64,000 nucleotides of DNA from an uncultured Bradyrhizobium sp. (GTDB lineage Bacteria; Pseudomonadota; Alphaproteobacteria; Rhizobiales; Xanthobacteraceae): assembly GCF_936928535.1 (NCBI RefSeq), contig NZ_CAKZHY010000058.1:1-64000 (forward strand), read 5' to 3'. Shown in pieces: positions 38,555 to 47,844 of the stretch (position 1 is its first letter; each line of letters opens with the position of its first letter). The translations under genes were made by a program, and so were the position numbers. The notes beneath the pieces were generated by a model. The model saw nothing but the letters and a program-made list of their open reading frames with translations. It did not search any database and had not been told where the DNA came from.

Positions 38555-38764
38555 CGCGCGGGCGACGCCTTCGGCGCGGAAAAAACGTCAGAGAAAAAAG
38601 CTGAAGTCTCAAACATCGTCCTTGGGTAACGTCAACCGCAGGGTGTGGCTTGGACGTATTCGCCAAAGACTAGGATAAATGCGAACCGCGCGCGGGCTGT
38701 GTGCTGCGCATCACGCGCCCGCACCCTGCTTGTTGAACTAGCTGCGCCGGTGGTAACAGGCGGT

Positions 38765-39262
38765 CTATTTCCGGTTCTCCTCACAGAACTTCAGCGCGGC
38801 GAGCGCCTCGCCGGCACGCGGGATCTGGATCTCGATGCTGTCGTCGTCATCGTCCTCGAAGTCGAGCGTGAGACGTTTGGCTTTCGACAGGCGGTCCATG
38901 ATGGACTGGTCGTACTCGAAGATGCCGCGCACGGTGGTCTTGTCCATGACCTCCCACTTCGCCTTCGCCATGATGTCGGCATCATCGGTGCCGACATCGG
39001 CACGCAGGATCTCGCCGACCTTGTCCCACTCCCAGCCGTCATAGATCATCACGATCACGATGGCCTTGTCCGAATAGGTGACGACGATGACGTAGTCGCG
39101 GTTCTCGTCGTCCTTGTCCTTGTAGCCGCGGCTCGCGTTGCAATGAGTATCCTGGGTGCGCTTCTCGATGGTCCAGTCACCGACCTTGGATTGTTGCGCG
39201 ACCGCGGGCCCGGCACTCAAGGCGCCCGTCATCAGTGCAGCGGCAAGAAAAAGTCGCTTCAT
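38765..39262 (-). CDS. Exported hypothetical protein (165 aa)
   Basis: A 165-residue protein with a signal peptide (MKRLFLAAALMTGALSAGPAVAQ). The mature part starts SKVGDWTIEKR, a motif of the IalB-like and related periplasmic invasion-associated group, followed by two widely spaced cysteines and an acidic run (DFEDDDDDSIEI). Function is unknown. The start at 39262 is behind GGAGGCTGAC. Confidence 0.65.
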   Translation of the reverse strand: MKRLFLAAALMTGALSAGPAVAQQSKVGDWTIEKRTQDTHCNASRGYKDKDDENRDYVIVVTYSDKAIVIVMIYDGWEWDKVGEILRADVGTDDADIMAKAKWEVMDKTTVRGIFEYDQSIMDRLSKAKRLTLDFEDDDDDSIEIQIPRAGEALAALKFCEENRK

Positions 39263-39354
39263 GTCAGCCTCCAGCGTTTCCCCACGCCAAGCTGACCACC
39301 TCTGTTCGCAAGTCGCAAGGCCTTCGCGAGATGGCTCCGGCGACGGCGAACGCC

Positions 39355-39801
39355 TTAAGGACGCCGCGGCACGATCGCGATCGGAGTGAAGGTGTAAACC
39401 TCCTCGCCGTTCTGGTTGAACATCGTCCATTTCACCAGCGCGATGCCCTGCGGCTTCGACTTCGACGGGGTCAGGCTCATGACCTCCCCGACCAGATGCA
39501 GACGGTCGTTCGGCCGCACCGGAATGGTCCAGCGCAGCCCGTCGACGCCGGCTCCGATCAGCGGGTGCGGGCCGAAGGGCCGGGTCTGGATCGCCAGATT
39601 CATGGCGATCGCCGCAGTGTGCCAACCCGAAGCAGCCAGGCCGTTGAACAGGGTGTCCTTGGCCGCCTCGTGGTCGAGATGCATCGGCTGCGGGTCGAAC
39701 TCGGTGGCAAACCGCTTGATGTCGGCTTCGGTGACGACGACCTCAGGGGATTTGAAGCGCATACCGACGGTGAGATCGTCGAACCAGGCGACCTGGGCCA
39801 T
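39355..39801 (-). CDS. MaoC family hot-dog dehydratase-like protein
   Basis: A 148-residue hot-dog-fold protein. The hydratase 2 pattern FATEFDPQPMHLDHEAAKDT holds the conserved Asp and His, and GLAASGWHTAAIAMNL follows, as in MaoC-type (R)-enoyl-CoA hydratases. It may hydrate an acyl-CoA or act in polyhydroxyalkanoate supply. The ATG at 39801 (MAQVAWFDD) gives the usual family length; the longer frame to 39990 is arginine-rich noise. Confidence 0.85.
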   Translation of the reverse strand: MAQVAWFDDLTVGMRFKSPEVVVTEADIKRFATEFDPQPMHLDHEAAKDTLFNGLAASGWHTAAIAMNLAIQTRPFGPHPLIGAGVDGLRWTIPVRPNDRLHLVGEVMSLTPSKSKPQGIALVKWTMFNQNGEEVYTFTPIAIVPRRP

Positions 39802-39995
39802 GATTTTGCCTCGAAAGGTGACATGCCGCGCGCAGGCGCACGACCAAGGGATGGATCGATCGTGGGGATTTAGCGGCTCGGCCGCCACCACGCCAGATCC
39901 CGGTTCCCCGCGAAACCCCTTTCCCAAATCGACGAAACACGCCTGAAACAGATCTCGGGTTATCTGGTCGTCAAAATCATACAGGGACATGCGTC

Positions 39996-40079
39996 ATGCA
40001 ATTCTTCCTCGACCCGATCAGCGAATATGCCTGCTGCCAGCATCTCGTCGCCCAACCGCTTGGGGAGGACGAGCTATGA
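39996..40079 (+). CDS. Tiny ORF (27 aa), overlapping next tiny ORF
   Basis: A 27-residue frame beginning MQFFLDPISEYACCQ and ending at TGA inside ATGA, so its stop overlaps the next start. No strong ribosome site precedes it beyond GGGACATGCGTC. It may be a leader peptide for the following membrane peptide. Support is the overlap and the lack of any other gene in this 460-base gap. Confidence 0.3.
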   Translation: MQFFLDPISEYACCQHLVAQPLGEDEL

Positions 40080-40165
40080 TCGAGACGATCTCCGTTCTCC
40101 TGGCTCTGTGCAGCATCGCCGTGTTTGCAGCGCACGCGCTGGATGCCTACCGCACCACGCACTGA
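40076..40165 (+). CDS. Tiny single-helix membrane peptide (29 aa)
   Basis: A 29-residue frame, MIETISVLLALCSIAVFAAH plus nine polar residues, with one clean membrane helix. GGGGAGGA lies seven bases before the ATG. The start overlaps the stop of the preceding 27-codon frame (ATGA). Peptides of this form occur in rhizobial genomes but are usually left unannotated. Confidence 0.42.
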   Translation: MIETISVLLALCSIAVFAAHALDAYRTTH

Positions 40166-40264
40166 CCAGCAGCCCCGGCGCAGCCCTTAGTTCTTGAGCA
40201 TAAGCTTTTCAGAAAGGCGCTGCACACTTCGCGCCAACGCGGCCCCCCGAGTTTGGATCACGCG

Positions 40265-40687
40265 CTAGAACGGCCGCCGGTAAAAGTGCTCCGAGTGCGT
40301 CGCTGGCGGAAACCGGTTCGCGAGCGCCAAAGCCCCCTTCTCGTCCGTCTCCAGCGCGATCTTTTGCGCCAGCATCACGTCGCCGGGCACCAGGAAGCCT
40401 GACGGGACGAAGCACCACCCCATCGTTGCATTACCTGAAGCGTCGACCTCGTGGACATTGGCGGCCGTGCCGTAGTGGATGCGATAGCACTTGCCGCTGT
40501 CGCAACCGATGACGTCGAAATGACGGTACTGCTCGAATTGAGCCCGCTGCTCGTCCGTCAGCCATTCGGACAACAGCCGCCTTCCCCGCGCCTCCGGCGT
40601 GTTCTCGCCGAAGAAGCGCCGGTACAGCTCGCGGAGCGCGTGCAACCGCGCTCGCGCGGGCGCGCGGAGCCGGAAGATCGCAATCAT
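40265..40687 (-). CDS. Hypothetical protein (140 aa)
   Basis: A 140-residue soluble protein with RLLSEWLTDEQRAQFEQYRH and VIGCDSGKCYRIHYGTAANV. The CDSGKCYRI region resembles DUF-type proteins that surround a small Cys-x4-Cys element. It lies 12 bases downstream of the next gene listed, so the two share a transcript. No function can be given. Confidence 0.65.
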   Translation of the reverse strand: MIAIFRLRAPARARLHALRELYRRFFGENTPEARGRRLLSEWLTDEQRAQFEQYRHFDVIGCDSGKCYRIHYGTAANVHEVDASGNATMGWCFVPSGFLVPGDVMLAQKIALETDEKGALALANRFPPATHSEHFYRRPF

Positions 40688-40699
40688 GGACCGATCAGA

Positions 40700-40921
40700 T
40701 CAGCCGCCGACCAGGCGGGGATAGAACAACGTTTCCCGCGCGGTCGGATCGAATGATTTGATACGCGTGACTTCACCGGGCCCGGTCCGGTAAGCGGCGG
40801 TAAAGCCCGCACCGGTCAATTCCCGAAAGCGTTGTTCGGCCTGCGCCAACGCTTCGGCATTTTCGGGATCAAACTCGTGGCGCGTATCGCCGGTCTGATC
40901 CATCACGATCTGGGTAGCCAT
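40700..40921 (-). CDS. Small hypothetical protein (73 aa)
   Basis: A 73-residue protein with QTGDTRHEFDPENAEALAQA, RFRELTGAGFTAAYR and SFDPTARETLFYPRLVGG, a compact fold of unknown family. The ATG at 40921 follows AGGAGACTC. It is first in a two-gene unit with the 140-residue protein. The end (FDPTARETLFYPRLVGG) suggests a mobile-element or phage-capsid accessory-like protein, which is only a guess. Confidence 0.6.
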   Translation of the reverse strand: MATQIVMDQTGDTRHEFDPENAEALAQAEQRFRELTGAGFTAAYRTGPGEVTRIKSFDPTARETLFYPRLVGG

Positions 40922-41031
40922 GTTGAGTCTCCTCATGCCCAGCCCTGAACTTGATCAAAGCAAACCTCGTGCCGTCGGTTCCTGAAAGCAACAACTTTCT
41001 CGGCACCTCCAGTCACGCCTTGCGGAGCGAC

Positions 41032-41850
41032 TCAACGCACGGCCGCCGCTCCGCCGCCCCCATCGATCTGCCGGCCCATCAGTGCAATGGCTTTCTGATA
41101 GACGCCAGCCGCATTCCACGCCTGGATGGCGGCGAAATTCGGTTCGCCCGGCTGGTAACCGGCTCCCGCGCGCCAGCCATTGGCCTTCAGGAAATTCGCC
41201 GTCGAGGCCAAGGCGTTGGCGGCGACATCGAGATTGCCGGTGCCATAGGCCAGGATGTTCTTGGGCATGAACTGGGTCTGCCCGACCTCGCCATGCATGG
41301 AGCCGCGGGTCGACCCGGACAGCGCGCCGCGATCGACCAGCTTCAGCGCGGCATAGAGCTGCTCGGTGAAGAATTCAGGGCGCCGGCAGTCATAGGCGAG
41401 CGTTGCGATCGACGAGAGCATGTTCTGGTTGCCGCGCTGGCTGCCGAAGCCGGTCTCCATGCCCCAGATCGCAATCAACGGTCCCGGCGGCACGCCATAG
41501 CGCTGCTCGATCGAGGCGAACATCGCCGCCTGCGACTGCTTCAGCGAGCGGCCGCGCGCGACGATGGTGGTGGCGCCGCGCTTGGCCAGGAACTGGTCGA
41601 GCGACAGCGAAAAACTGTGCTGGCTACGGTCGGCATTGATCGTGGCGCTGGCGTAATTGGTCTGCATCAGAGCCGAGATCGAGGTCTGGCCGATGCCCTT
41701 GCCCTGCGCTTCCGCGCTGAACTCGCGCTTCCAGGCCTCGAACCCGCCGGGCCCGTTGCCGCATTGCGCGGCATTGACGGCCGGCATCAGGGACAACAGG
41801 AGCGCGGCCGCGCCGATCATCGCCGTCGCAACGGTCTTGCCCTCAGTCAT
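41032..41850 (-). CDS. Lytic murein transglycosylase, MltB-like
   Basis: A 272-residue exported GH103-type transglycosylase. A signal peptide (about residues 1-28) is followed by the domain with the catalytic Glu in IAIWGMETGFGSQRG, then LATLAYDCRRPEFFTEQLY and the motif GSMHGEVGQTQFMPKN. It cleaves peptidoglycan in the periplasm to anhydro-muramyl products. The protein is shorter than E. coli MltB and lacks the C-terminal peptidoglycan-binding domain. Single gene. Confidence 0.88.
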   Translation of the reverse strand: MTEGKTVATAMIGAAALLLSLMPAVNAAQCGNGPGGFEAWKREFSAEAQGKGIGQTSISALMQTNYASATINADRSQHSFSLSLDQFLAKRGATTIVARGRSLKQSQAAMFASIEQRYGVPPGPLIAIWGMETGFGSQRGNQNMLSSIATLAYDCRRPEFFTEQLYAALKLVDRGALSGSTRGSMHGEVGQTQFMPKNILAYGTGNLDVAANALASTANFLKANGWRAGAGYQPGEPNFAAIQAWNAAGVYQKAIALMGRQIDGGGGAAAVR

Positions 41851-41971
41851 TCCTGCGTATCCTTCTCTCGGAGTTGCGCGACCGGCTCGCGCACGGGCAT
41901 GATCCTACGTCAGGCGCGCGCGCTCAAGCCCCGACCGGTGCAATCAATGCAAGCAATGCGCTTGACATGAC

Positions 41972-42787
41972 TCAAAGGCCGCCGTCGGTCCCGAGCAGGA
42001 AGTCCACCATGATGCCCTGGTGCTGCCGGTACATGTCGGTGCCGGTCGCCGTGATGCAGCCGAGCTTGCGGGCTTGCGCGATGAAGGGCGAGATTTCCGG
42101 CTGGGTGATGACGCAGCCGCAATAGGCTGATGGAGCCAGCCTGGTGACGTCGACGGGCAGCGGATCGCTGTCCTTCATCCCGGCGGGCGTGGCATTGGCG
42201 ACGAAATCGAAGCCCGCGGGGTCGGCGGAGCCGGCCAGCACGGACGCTTTGCCTGATAGGTTGAGACGATGGATCAGCGCATCCCGCCGCTCCACCGAGC
42301 TATCGTGAATGGCAAGCTCCCTGACGCCGGCTTCGACCAGTTCAAGCGCAATGGCCGAGCCCGCCCCACCGGCGCCGACAAGAAGCGCCCTCATGCCGCG
42401 AGGATTGATCCCCTTCGCACGCGCCGCTCCGACGAAACCGAGACCGTCCACCATATCGCCGTACCACGAACCGTCGGCACTGCGGCGCATCAGGTTGACC
42501 GTTTGAAGAAAATGCGCCCGATCGGTCGCGGCGGCACAGACCTGGTAACAGGCGAATTTGTGCGGAATGGTCACGACGATGCCGCCGAGATTCTTCAGCC
42601 GCGCCGCCACCGCAAGGAAATCGGGCAGATCAGCGGTCGCAACCTGGACCGGAACGAGAATGCCGTCATGGCCGCGCGCAGCGAACTCCGCGGAAACGCC
42701 CGCGGGCGAACGCACCTGGGCGATGGGTTCGCCGACGATGACGTAGAGGCGCGTTGCGCCTGATGGCGCCGGGATCACGCCGCTCAT
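41972..42787 (-). CDS. Shikimate dehydrogenase-like protein (AroE family)
   Basis: A 271-residue AroE-fold NAD(P) dehydrogenase. The substrate domain shows [20 protein letters not shown] and [12 protein letters not shown] (the shikimate-binding Lys), and the cofactor domain has [14 protein letters not shown]. Ser-x-Ser of true AroE is altered here (QVRSPAG), which suggests a quinate or other shikimate-like substrate. Its start overlaps the monooxygenase stop as ATGA (42784-42787), so it is the second gene of that operon. An amino-acid or aromatic catabolic role is more likely than core shikimate synthesis. Confidence 0.85.
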   Translation of the reverse strand: MSGVIPAPSGATRLYVIVGEPIAQVRSPAGVSAEFAARGHDGILVPVQVATADLPDFLAVAARLKNLGGIVVTIPHKFACYQVCAAATDRAHFLQTVNLMRRSADGSWYGDMVDGLGFVGAARAKGINPRGMRALLVGAGGAGSAIALELVEAGVRELAIHDSSVERRDALIHRLNLSGKASVLAGSADPAGFDFVANATPAGMKDSDPLPVDVTRLAPSAYCGCVITQPEISPFIAQARKLGCITATGTDMYRQHQGIMVDFLLGTDGGL

Positions 42788-44643
42788 GCCGGAACCGAAG
42801 CGCCGTCGCTGTTCGCGTCCGCGCCGTAGGTCAATTCCAGCCCATCCAGATTGCCCTCCTTGCGCCAGTTGGCGAGCAGCCGGAGAAATGCCATCGGTCC
42901 GCGCCAGTATTGGCTGTTGCGCGCCGCGACCGGATCAAACACGCCTTCGTTGTTGTAGTAGCCGGGCGTGCATTCGGCGAGATAGGTCTGGCGACCGACC
43001 GCGGCCTTCACCACCTCGTCGACCCAGGCGTTCTCGGCCGCGAGCGTCGGCTCCAACGTCCTTGCGCCGCGCTTGCGCGCCTCCGCGATCACATAGGCAA
43101 TGTGCTGCGATTGCTCGTCGATGATGTGCGGGAAGTTGGCGCTCTGCCCGGCCTGCACGGTCACGATCAGGAAGCAGTTGGGGAAGCCGCGGCTGTAGAA
43201 GCCGTGCATGGTCTTGACGCCATCGCGCCAGCGCTGCGACAGGCTGATGCCGTCGCGGCCGTAGACTTCAAACCCCATGCGGCGCGCGTAGTCGGTGCCG
43301 ACCTCGAAACCGCTGGCATAGATCAGGCAATCGAGCTCGTACGCCTTGCCGTCGACGACGACCGCATTCTCCGTGATGCGCTCGACGCCCCTGCCCTTGG
43401 TGTCGACGAGATGCACGTTGGGGCGGTTGAACGTGTCGAGATATTGGTCGTGAAAGCAGGGCCGCTTGCAGAACGCCTTGTACCAGGGCTTGAGCGCCGC
43501 CGCGGCCGTCTCATCCTTCACGATTGCATCGACGCGGGCGCGGATCTCCTCCATCTTGCGATAGTCGGCCTGCTCGATCACCTTCAGCGCCTCTTCCATC
43601 GTGGTCACCGGCTGCGGCTGGCGACGCGGCGCCAGCAGGATCTCGCCGAGCAGGCCGGTCCAGCCGTCCTGCACCAGATCGTGCTCGAACGGCTCGCCCG
43701 AAATCACCGCGGTGAAATTGTCCATCCGCTCGCGCTGCCAGCCGGGCTTCAGGCCTTCCGCCCAGGCAGCATCGGTCGGGCGATCGGCGCGCACGCCGAT
43801 CGCGGAGGGCGTGCGCTGGAATACGTAGAGCTCTCCTGCCGAACGGCCGAGATGCGGCACGCATTGCACTGATGTGGCGCCGGTGCCGATGATGCCCACG
43901 CGCTTGCCGGCAAGGCCGTCGAGACCACCCTCCGCGCTGCCGCCGGTGTAGGCGTAGTCCCATCGGCTGGTGTGGAAGCTGTGTCCCCTGAAGCTCTCGA
44001 TGCCGGGAATGCCAGGCAGCTTCGGCCGGCTCAGCGGGCCTCCGGCGAGAATGACGAAGCGCGCGCGGATGCGATCGCCGCGATCGGTGTCGACCAGCCA
44101 GCGCCCCTCCTGCTCATGCCATGTCATGCGCGAGATGACGGTCTGAAACAGCGCGCGCTCGTACAGCTCGAAGTGGCGGCCGATGCGGCGCGAGTGTTCG
44201 TAGATCTCCGGTGCGCGCGCATATTTGCGCACGGGCATGTAGCCGGTCTCTTCCAGCAGCGGCAGATAGACGTAGCTCTCGGTATCGCAGGCAGCGCCGG
44301 GATAGCGATTCCAATACCAGGTGCCGCCGAAATCGGCGGCCTTTTCCACGATGCGGAAATCGGAAATGCCGGCCGCGCGCAGACGCGCACCACACAGCAG
44401 GCCGCCGAAGCCACCGCCGACGATGAGCACTTCGGTCTCTTCGCTAACGGGCTTGCGCGTAAAGGCGGGATCGGCCCAGGGATCGTCGAGATAACGGCCG
44501 AAATCGCCTATCACTTCGACATATTGCGCCTTGCCTTCGGAGCGCAGACGCAGGTCACGCTCGTCGCGATAGCGTGCGCGGAGTGCGGCAATGTCGACCG
44601 TAGAGTCGCCTGATGTGCCGGTCTTGTGTCTTTCTGCTGACAT
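42784..44643 (-). CDS. Flavin-containing monooxygenase (Baeyer-Villiger type)
   Basis: A 619-residue flavoprotein. The FAD-binding [17 protein letters not shown] lies about residue 70 behind an N-terminal extension, and [20 protein letters not shown] is the NADPH site. The sequence [13 protein letters not shown] between them is the Baeyer-Villiger fingerprint region (FxGxxxHxxxW) in modified form: GHSFHTSRW keeps His and Trp. The start is the ATG at 44643 (MSAERHK); the frame to 45528 overlaps the divergent ligase gene and is not coding. It is divergent from the acyl-CoA ligase across 180 bases, consistent with joint ketone or lipid catabolism. Confidence 0.88.
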   Translation of the reverse strand: MSAERHKTGTSGDSTVDIAALRARYRDERDLRLRSEGKAQYVEVIGDFGRYLDDPWADPAFTRKPVSEETEVLIVGGGFGGLLCGARLRAAGISDFRIVEKAADFGGTWYWNRYPGAACDTESYVYLPLLEETGYMPVRKYARAPEIYEHSRRIGRHFELYERALFQTVISRMTWHEQEGRWLVDTDRGDRIRARFVILAGGPLSRPKLPGIPGIESFRGHSFHTSRWDYAYTGGSAEGGLDGLAGKRVGIIGTGATSVQCVPHLGRSAGELYVFQRTPSAIGVRADRPTDAAWAEGLKPGWQRERMDNFTAVISGEPFEHDLVQDGWTGLLGEILLAPRRQPQPVTTMEEALKVIEQADYRKMEEIRARVDAIVKDETAAAALKPWYKAFCKRPCFHDQYLDTFNRPNVHLVDTKGRGVERITENAVVVDGKAYELDCLIYASGFEVGTDYARRMGFEVYGRDGISLSQRWRDGVKTMHGFYSRGFPNCFLIVTVQAGQSANFPHIIDEQSQHIAYVIAEARKRGARTLEPTLAAENAWVDEVVKAAVGRQTYLAECTPGYYNNEGVFDPVAARNSQYWRGPMAFLRLLANWRKEGNLDGLELTYGADANSDGASVPA

Positions 44644-44823
44644 CCATTTCCTCCACGGCGGCCTCTGCTTCGCCGGCAGCTCACGACAAATTAGCCCCGA
44701 AAAAGTGACGCATGCAATCGCGTCCGGCGCTTTTTGCGTGGACGCCGCGCGACGTTCCGCTAACCTTTCGCGAGAAATCACAAGCCTATGCCGCGCAACG
44801 ACGTGGCTGTTACGGAGGGAACG

Positions 44824-46449
44824 ATGCAGGGATTGATGATGGACATGCCGCTGCTGATCAGCGGCCTGATCCAGTATGCCGCCGACTACCACGGCGAAGC
44901 GGAGATCGTCGCGCGCGAGATCGAAGGCGACATCCATCGTTATACCTACGCCGACGCTCATCCGCGTATCAAGCGCATGGCGCTGGCCCTCAAGCGGCTC
45001 GGCATGAAGCAAGGCGACCGCGTCGGCACGCTGGCCTGGAATACGCATCGCCATTTCGAGATGTTCTACGCCGCGCCGGGCATGGGCTACGTGCTGCACA
45101 CCGTCAATCCCAGGCTGTTTCCCGAACAACTGGCCTACATCATCAACCACGCCGAAGATCGCCTGCTGTTCATCGATCGCGCCACATTGCCGATCGTCGA
45201 GGCGATTGCGCCGCAACTGAAGACGGTCGAAGCGTATGTCATCATGTCCTCGCGCGAGCGGATGCCGGAGACAAAGCTTGCCAATGTGCATTGCTACGAG
45301 GAGCTTCTGGACAAGGAGAACGAGGCAGGCTTCGCCTGGCCGTCCTTCGACGAAAAGTCCGCATCCACCATCTGCTACACGTCGGGCACGACAGGCAATC
45401 CGAAGGGCGTGATCTATTCGCACCGCGCCGCGATCCTGCAGACCATGACCTGCTGCAATTTCGACTTCCTGCCCGGACATGTCGAAGGCGTGCGCGAGGT
45501 GATGATGCCGATGGCCCCGCTGTTCCACGGCAATGGCTGGAACATGCCGTTCACCGCGCCCTACACCGGCTCGAAGCTGGTGCTGCCCGGCCGCAATTAC
45601 GAGCCCGACAAGCTCTATGAGCTGCTCGAGGGCGAGAAGGTGACGCTCTCGGCCGGCGTGCCGAGCTTCTGGCTGATCCTGCTCGACTGGCTGGGACGCA
45701 CGGGCAACAAATTCTCGACGCTGCGCGCAACCTTGTCATCAGGTTCGGCGCCGCCGCGCGCGATGGTCGAAAAGCTCAAGCGCGACTTCAAGGTCGATTA
45801 CGTTCAGGCCTGGGGCATGACGGAAGCGCTGGGCTGCTCGATGCCGGGCCTGCGACCCGGCTCGGAGCATCTCAGCGAAAGCGAGTTCTTCGATCGGCGC
45901 CAGGTCTCGGGCCGCGCCTGCTTCGGCACAGCCTTGCGCATCGTCGACGATGCCGGCGTCGAGCTGCCGCGCGACGGCAAGACCGTCGGACACTTACGCG
46001 CCCGCGGACCCTGGGTCGCCTCCGGCTATATGAAGCTCGACGAGGGCCTCGATCGCGACGGCTGGTTGATCACCGGCGATATGGCCGTGATCGACAGCCA
46101 AGGCCACGTCACGCTGACCGACCGCTCGAAGGACGTCATCAAGTCGGGCGGCGAATGGATCTCATCGATCCAGCTCGAGGACATCGCGCTGTCCCACCCT
46201 GACGTGCTGCAGGCCGCCGTGGTCGCCATTGCGCACGAGAAATGGCAGGAACGCCCTCTCCTTCTCGTCGTCCGCAAGAAGGGCGCGACCGTCGACGGCA
46301 AGACCCTGCTCGACCACATGCGCCCCAAAATCGCGAGCTGGTGGATGCCCGATGCGGTCGAATTCCTCGACGAATTCCCGATGACCGGGACCGGCAAGGT
46401 GCTCAAATCGGCGCTGCGCGAGAAGTTTAGAGAGTATCGCGTCGCGTGA
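44824..46449 (+). CDS. Long-chain fatty-acid/acyl-CoA ligase
   Basis: A 541-residue adenylate-forming enzyme: the P-loop [20 protein letters not shown], then [30 protein letters not shown] and the C-terminal [16 protein letters not shown] and [14 protein letters not shown] with the catalytic Lys. It closely resembles the medium- to long-chain ligases that lack an N-terminal extension. The ATG at 44824 follows GGAGGGAA; the frame start at 44788 has no such site. It activates a carboxylic acid to its CoA thioester, perhaps the product of the divergent monooxygenase. Confidence 0.92.
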   Translation: MQGLMMDMPLLISGLIQYAADYHGEAEIVAREIEGDIHRYTYADAHPRIKRMALALKRLGMKQGDRVGTLAWNTHRHFEMFYAAPGMGYVLHTVNPRLFPEQLAYIINHAEDRLLFIDRATLPIVEAIAPQLKTVEAYVIMSSRERMPETKLANVHCYEELLDKENEAGFAWPSFDEKSASTICYTSGTTGNPKGVIYSHRAAILQTMTCCNFDFLPGHVEGVREVMMPMAPLFHGNGWNMPFTAPYTGSKLVLPGRNYEPDKLYELLEGEKVTLSAGVPSFWLILLDWLGRTGNKFSTLRATLSSGSAPPRAMVEKLKRDFKVDYVQAWGMTEALGCSMPGLRPGSEHLSESEFFDRRQVSGRACFGTALRIVDDAGVELPRDGKTVGHLRARGPWVASGYMKLDEGLDRDGWLITGDMAVIDSQGHVTLTDRSKDVIKSGGEWISSIQLEDIALSHPDVLQAAVVAIAHEKWQERPLLLVVRKKGATVDGKTLLDHMRPKIASWWMPDAVEFLDEFPMTGTGKVLKSALREKFREYRVA

Positions 46450-46540
46450 GTCCGGCTCTGCCGGTACGCGATCATGTTCATCTTTTGGTAGACTCGGGAG
46501 CGATATATCCCGATATCGCTCCCCGCTGATCGAGGACATC

Positions 46541-47650
46541 ATGGCGTTTTCCGGATTGGGCCTGCATCTCGGCAATCTGTCGCGGCTGTCGAACGCGCAG
46601 ACGCGTTCAATCAGTCCCGAGAATTTCACCGGTGAAAAGGGCAAGGGCGGCATGTCCGTCGATGGCCCGGCGGCGCGTCAGGCCCGCGACCTCGGCCAGG
46701 GCTGGAAGGTTTCGCCCTATGTCGTCATCGAGCCCGGCACGACGTTCACGCTCGCCGACATCGCAGGCCAAGGCGCGATCCAGCAGATCTGGATGACGCT
46801 GGCGCGCGGACGGCTTCGCCATTCCATCCTGCGCATCTACTGGGACGACCAGGAACAGCCGAGCGTGGAGTGCCCGGCCGGCGATTTCTTCGCCTGTGGC
46901 TGGGAGGAATTTGCGCAGGTGTCCTCCCTCGCCGTCTGCGTCAATCCGGGCCGCGCCTTCAACTGCTACTGGGAAATGCCGTTCCGCAAGCGCGCCCGCA
47001 TCACCATGGAGAACCGCAGCGAGGAAGCGCTGACCGTCTACTACCAGATCAACTATGCCCTGACCGAGGTGCTGGAGGATTGCGCCTATTTCCACGCGCA
47101 GTTCCGCCGCACCAATCCACTTCGCTACAAGGACGTCTATACCATCCTCGATGGCGTCAGCGGACGCGGCCACTATGTCGGCACCTACATGGCCTGGGGC
47201 GTCAACAACAACGGCTGGTGGGGCGAAGGCGAGATCAAGTTCTTCATCGACGGCGACGGCGAATTCCCAACGATCTGCGGCACCGGCACCGAGGACTATT
47301 TCTGCGGCGCCTACAATTTCGATCCCTATGTCGCGCATGCCGGCCAGGGGCAATCCCGCTACGTCGAGTTCACCACGCCCTATGCCGGACTGCCGCAGGT
47401 GATCCGGCCCGACGGCGTCTACAAGTCGCAACAACGGTTCGGCCTGTACCGCTGGCACATCCCTGATCCGATCCGTTTCCAGAGCGACCTTCGCGTAACC
47501 ATGCAGGCGCTCGGCTGGCTGCCCGGCGTCAAGGAATCGAAATATCTCCCGCTGCAGGACGACATCGCTTCGGTCGCGTTCTGGTATCAGACGCTGCCGA
47601 CCGCTTCATTCCCGGAGCTGCCTGGGCCGGACTATCTGGAGATTGGTTAG
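46541..47650 (+). CDS. DUF2961 protein, glycoside hydrolase family GH172
   Basis: A 369-residue protein with the DUF2961 jelly-roll, now GH172. Family landmarks are GKGGMSVDGPAARQARDLGQ, WMTLARGRLRHSILRIYWD, YYQINYAL, GEIKFFIDGDGEFPTICGTG and the conserved GTGTEDYFCGAYNF with an acidic residue needed in the family. Known members act on alpha-D-fructofuranosides or arabinofuranosides. No signal peptide, transporter or other sugar gene is near, so the substrate and purpose are open. The ATG follows GAGGACATC. Confidence 0.85.
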   Translation: MAFSGLGLHLGNLSRLSNAQTRSISPENFTGEKGKGGMSVDGPAARQARDLGQGWKVSPYVVIEPGTTFTLADIAGQGAIQQIWMTLARGRLRHSILRIYWDDQEQPSVECPAGDFFACGWEEFAQVSSLAVCVNPGRAFNCYWEMPFRKRARITMENRSEEALTVYYQINYALTEVLEDCAYFHAQFRRTNPLRYKDVYTILDGVSGRGHYVGTYMAWGVNNNGWWGEGEIKFFIDGDGEFPTICGTGTEDYFCGAYNFDPYVAHAGQGQSRYVEFTTPYAGLPQVIRPDGVYKSQQRFGLYRWHIPDPIRFQSDLRVTMQALGWLPGVKESKYLPLQDDIASVAFWYQTLPTASFPELPGPDYLEIG

Positions 47651-47670
47651 GCTCGAACGCGTAAGCGGTG

Positions 47671-47820
47671 CTCTCTCTCCTTCTCCCCTTGTGGGAGAAG
47701 GTGGCGCGAAGCGCCGGATGAGGGGTATCTATCCGCACAGGAAAGTGTGGAGAGACACCCCTCACCCTAGTGAGCTTGTGTCTTCTAGCGGGGCTGCCCT
47801 CTCCCACAAGGGGCGAGGGC
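47671..47820. repeat. Rhizobial intergenic inverted repeat
   Basis: Two outer arms, ccttctccccttgtgggaga and gccctctcccacaaggggcg, are reverse complements, as are the inner gatgaggggt and acccctcacc. The roughly 150-base element is of the TCTCCC-CTTGTGGGAGAAGG type spread through alphaproteobacterial intergenic DNA. It lies between the GH172 gene and the convergent hlyD-like gene and may serve as a bidirectional terminator. Confidence 0.78.
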
Positions 47821-47844
47821 ACATCAACTCACAGCGCGTGCATC

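Noticed and set aside
44784..45528. Extension of the monooxygenase frame to 914 residues
   Set aside because: The extra part lies antisense to the acyl-CoA ligase and reads as a shadow frame; the ATG at 44643 gives the family start.
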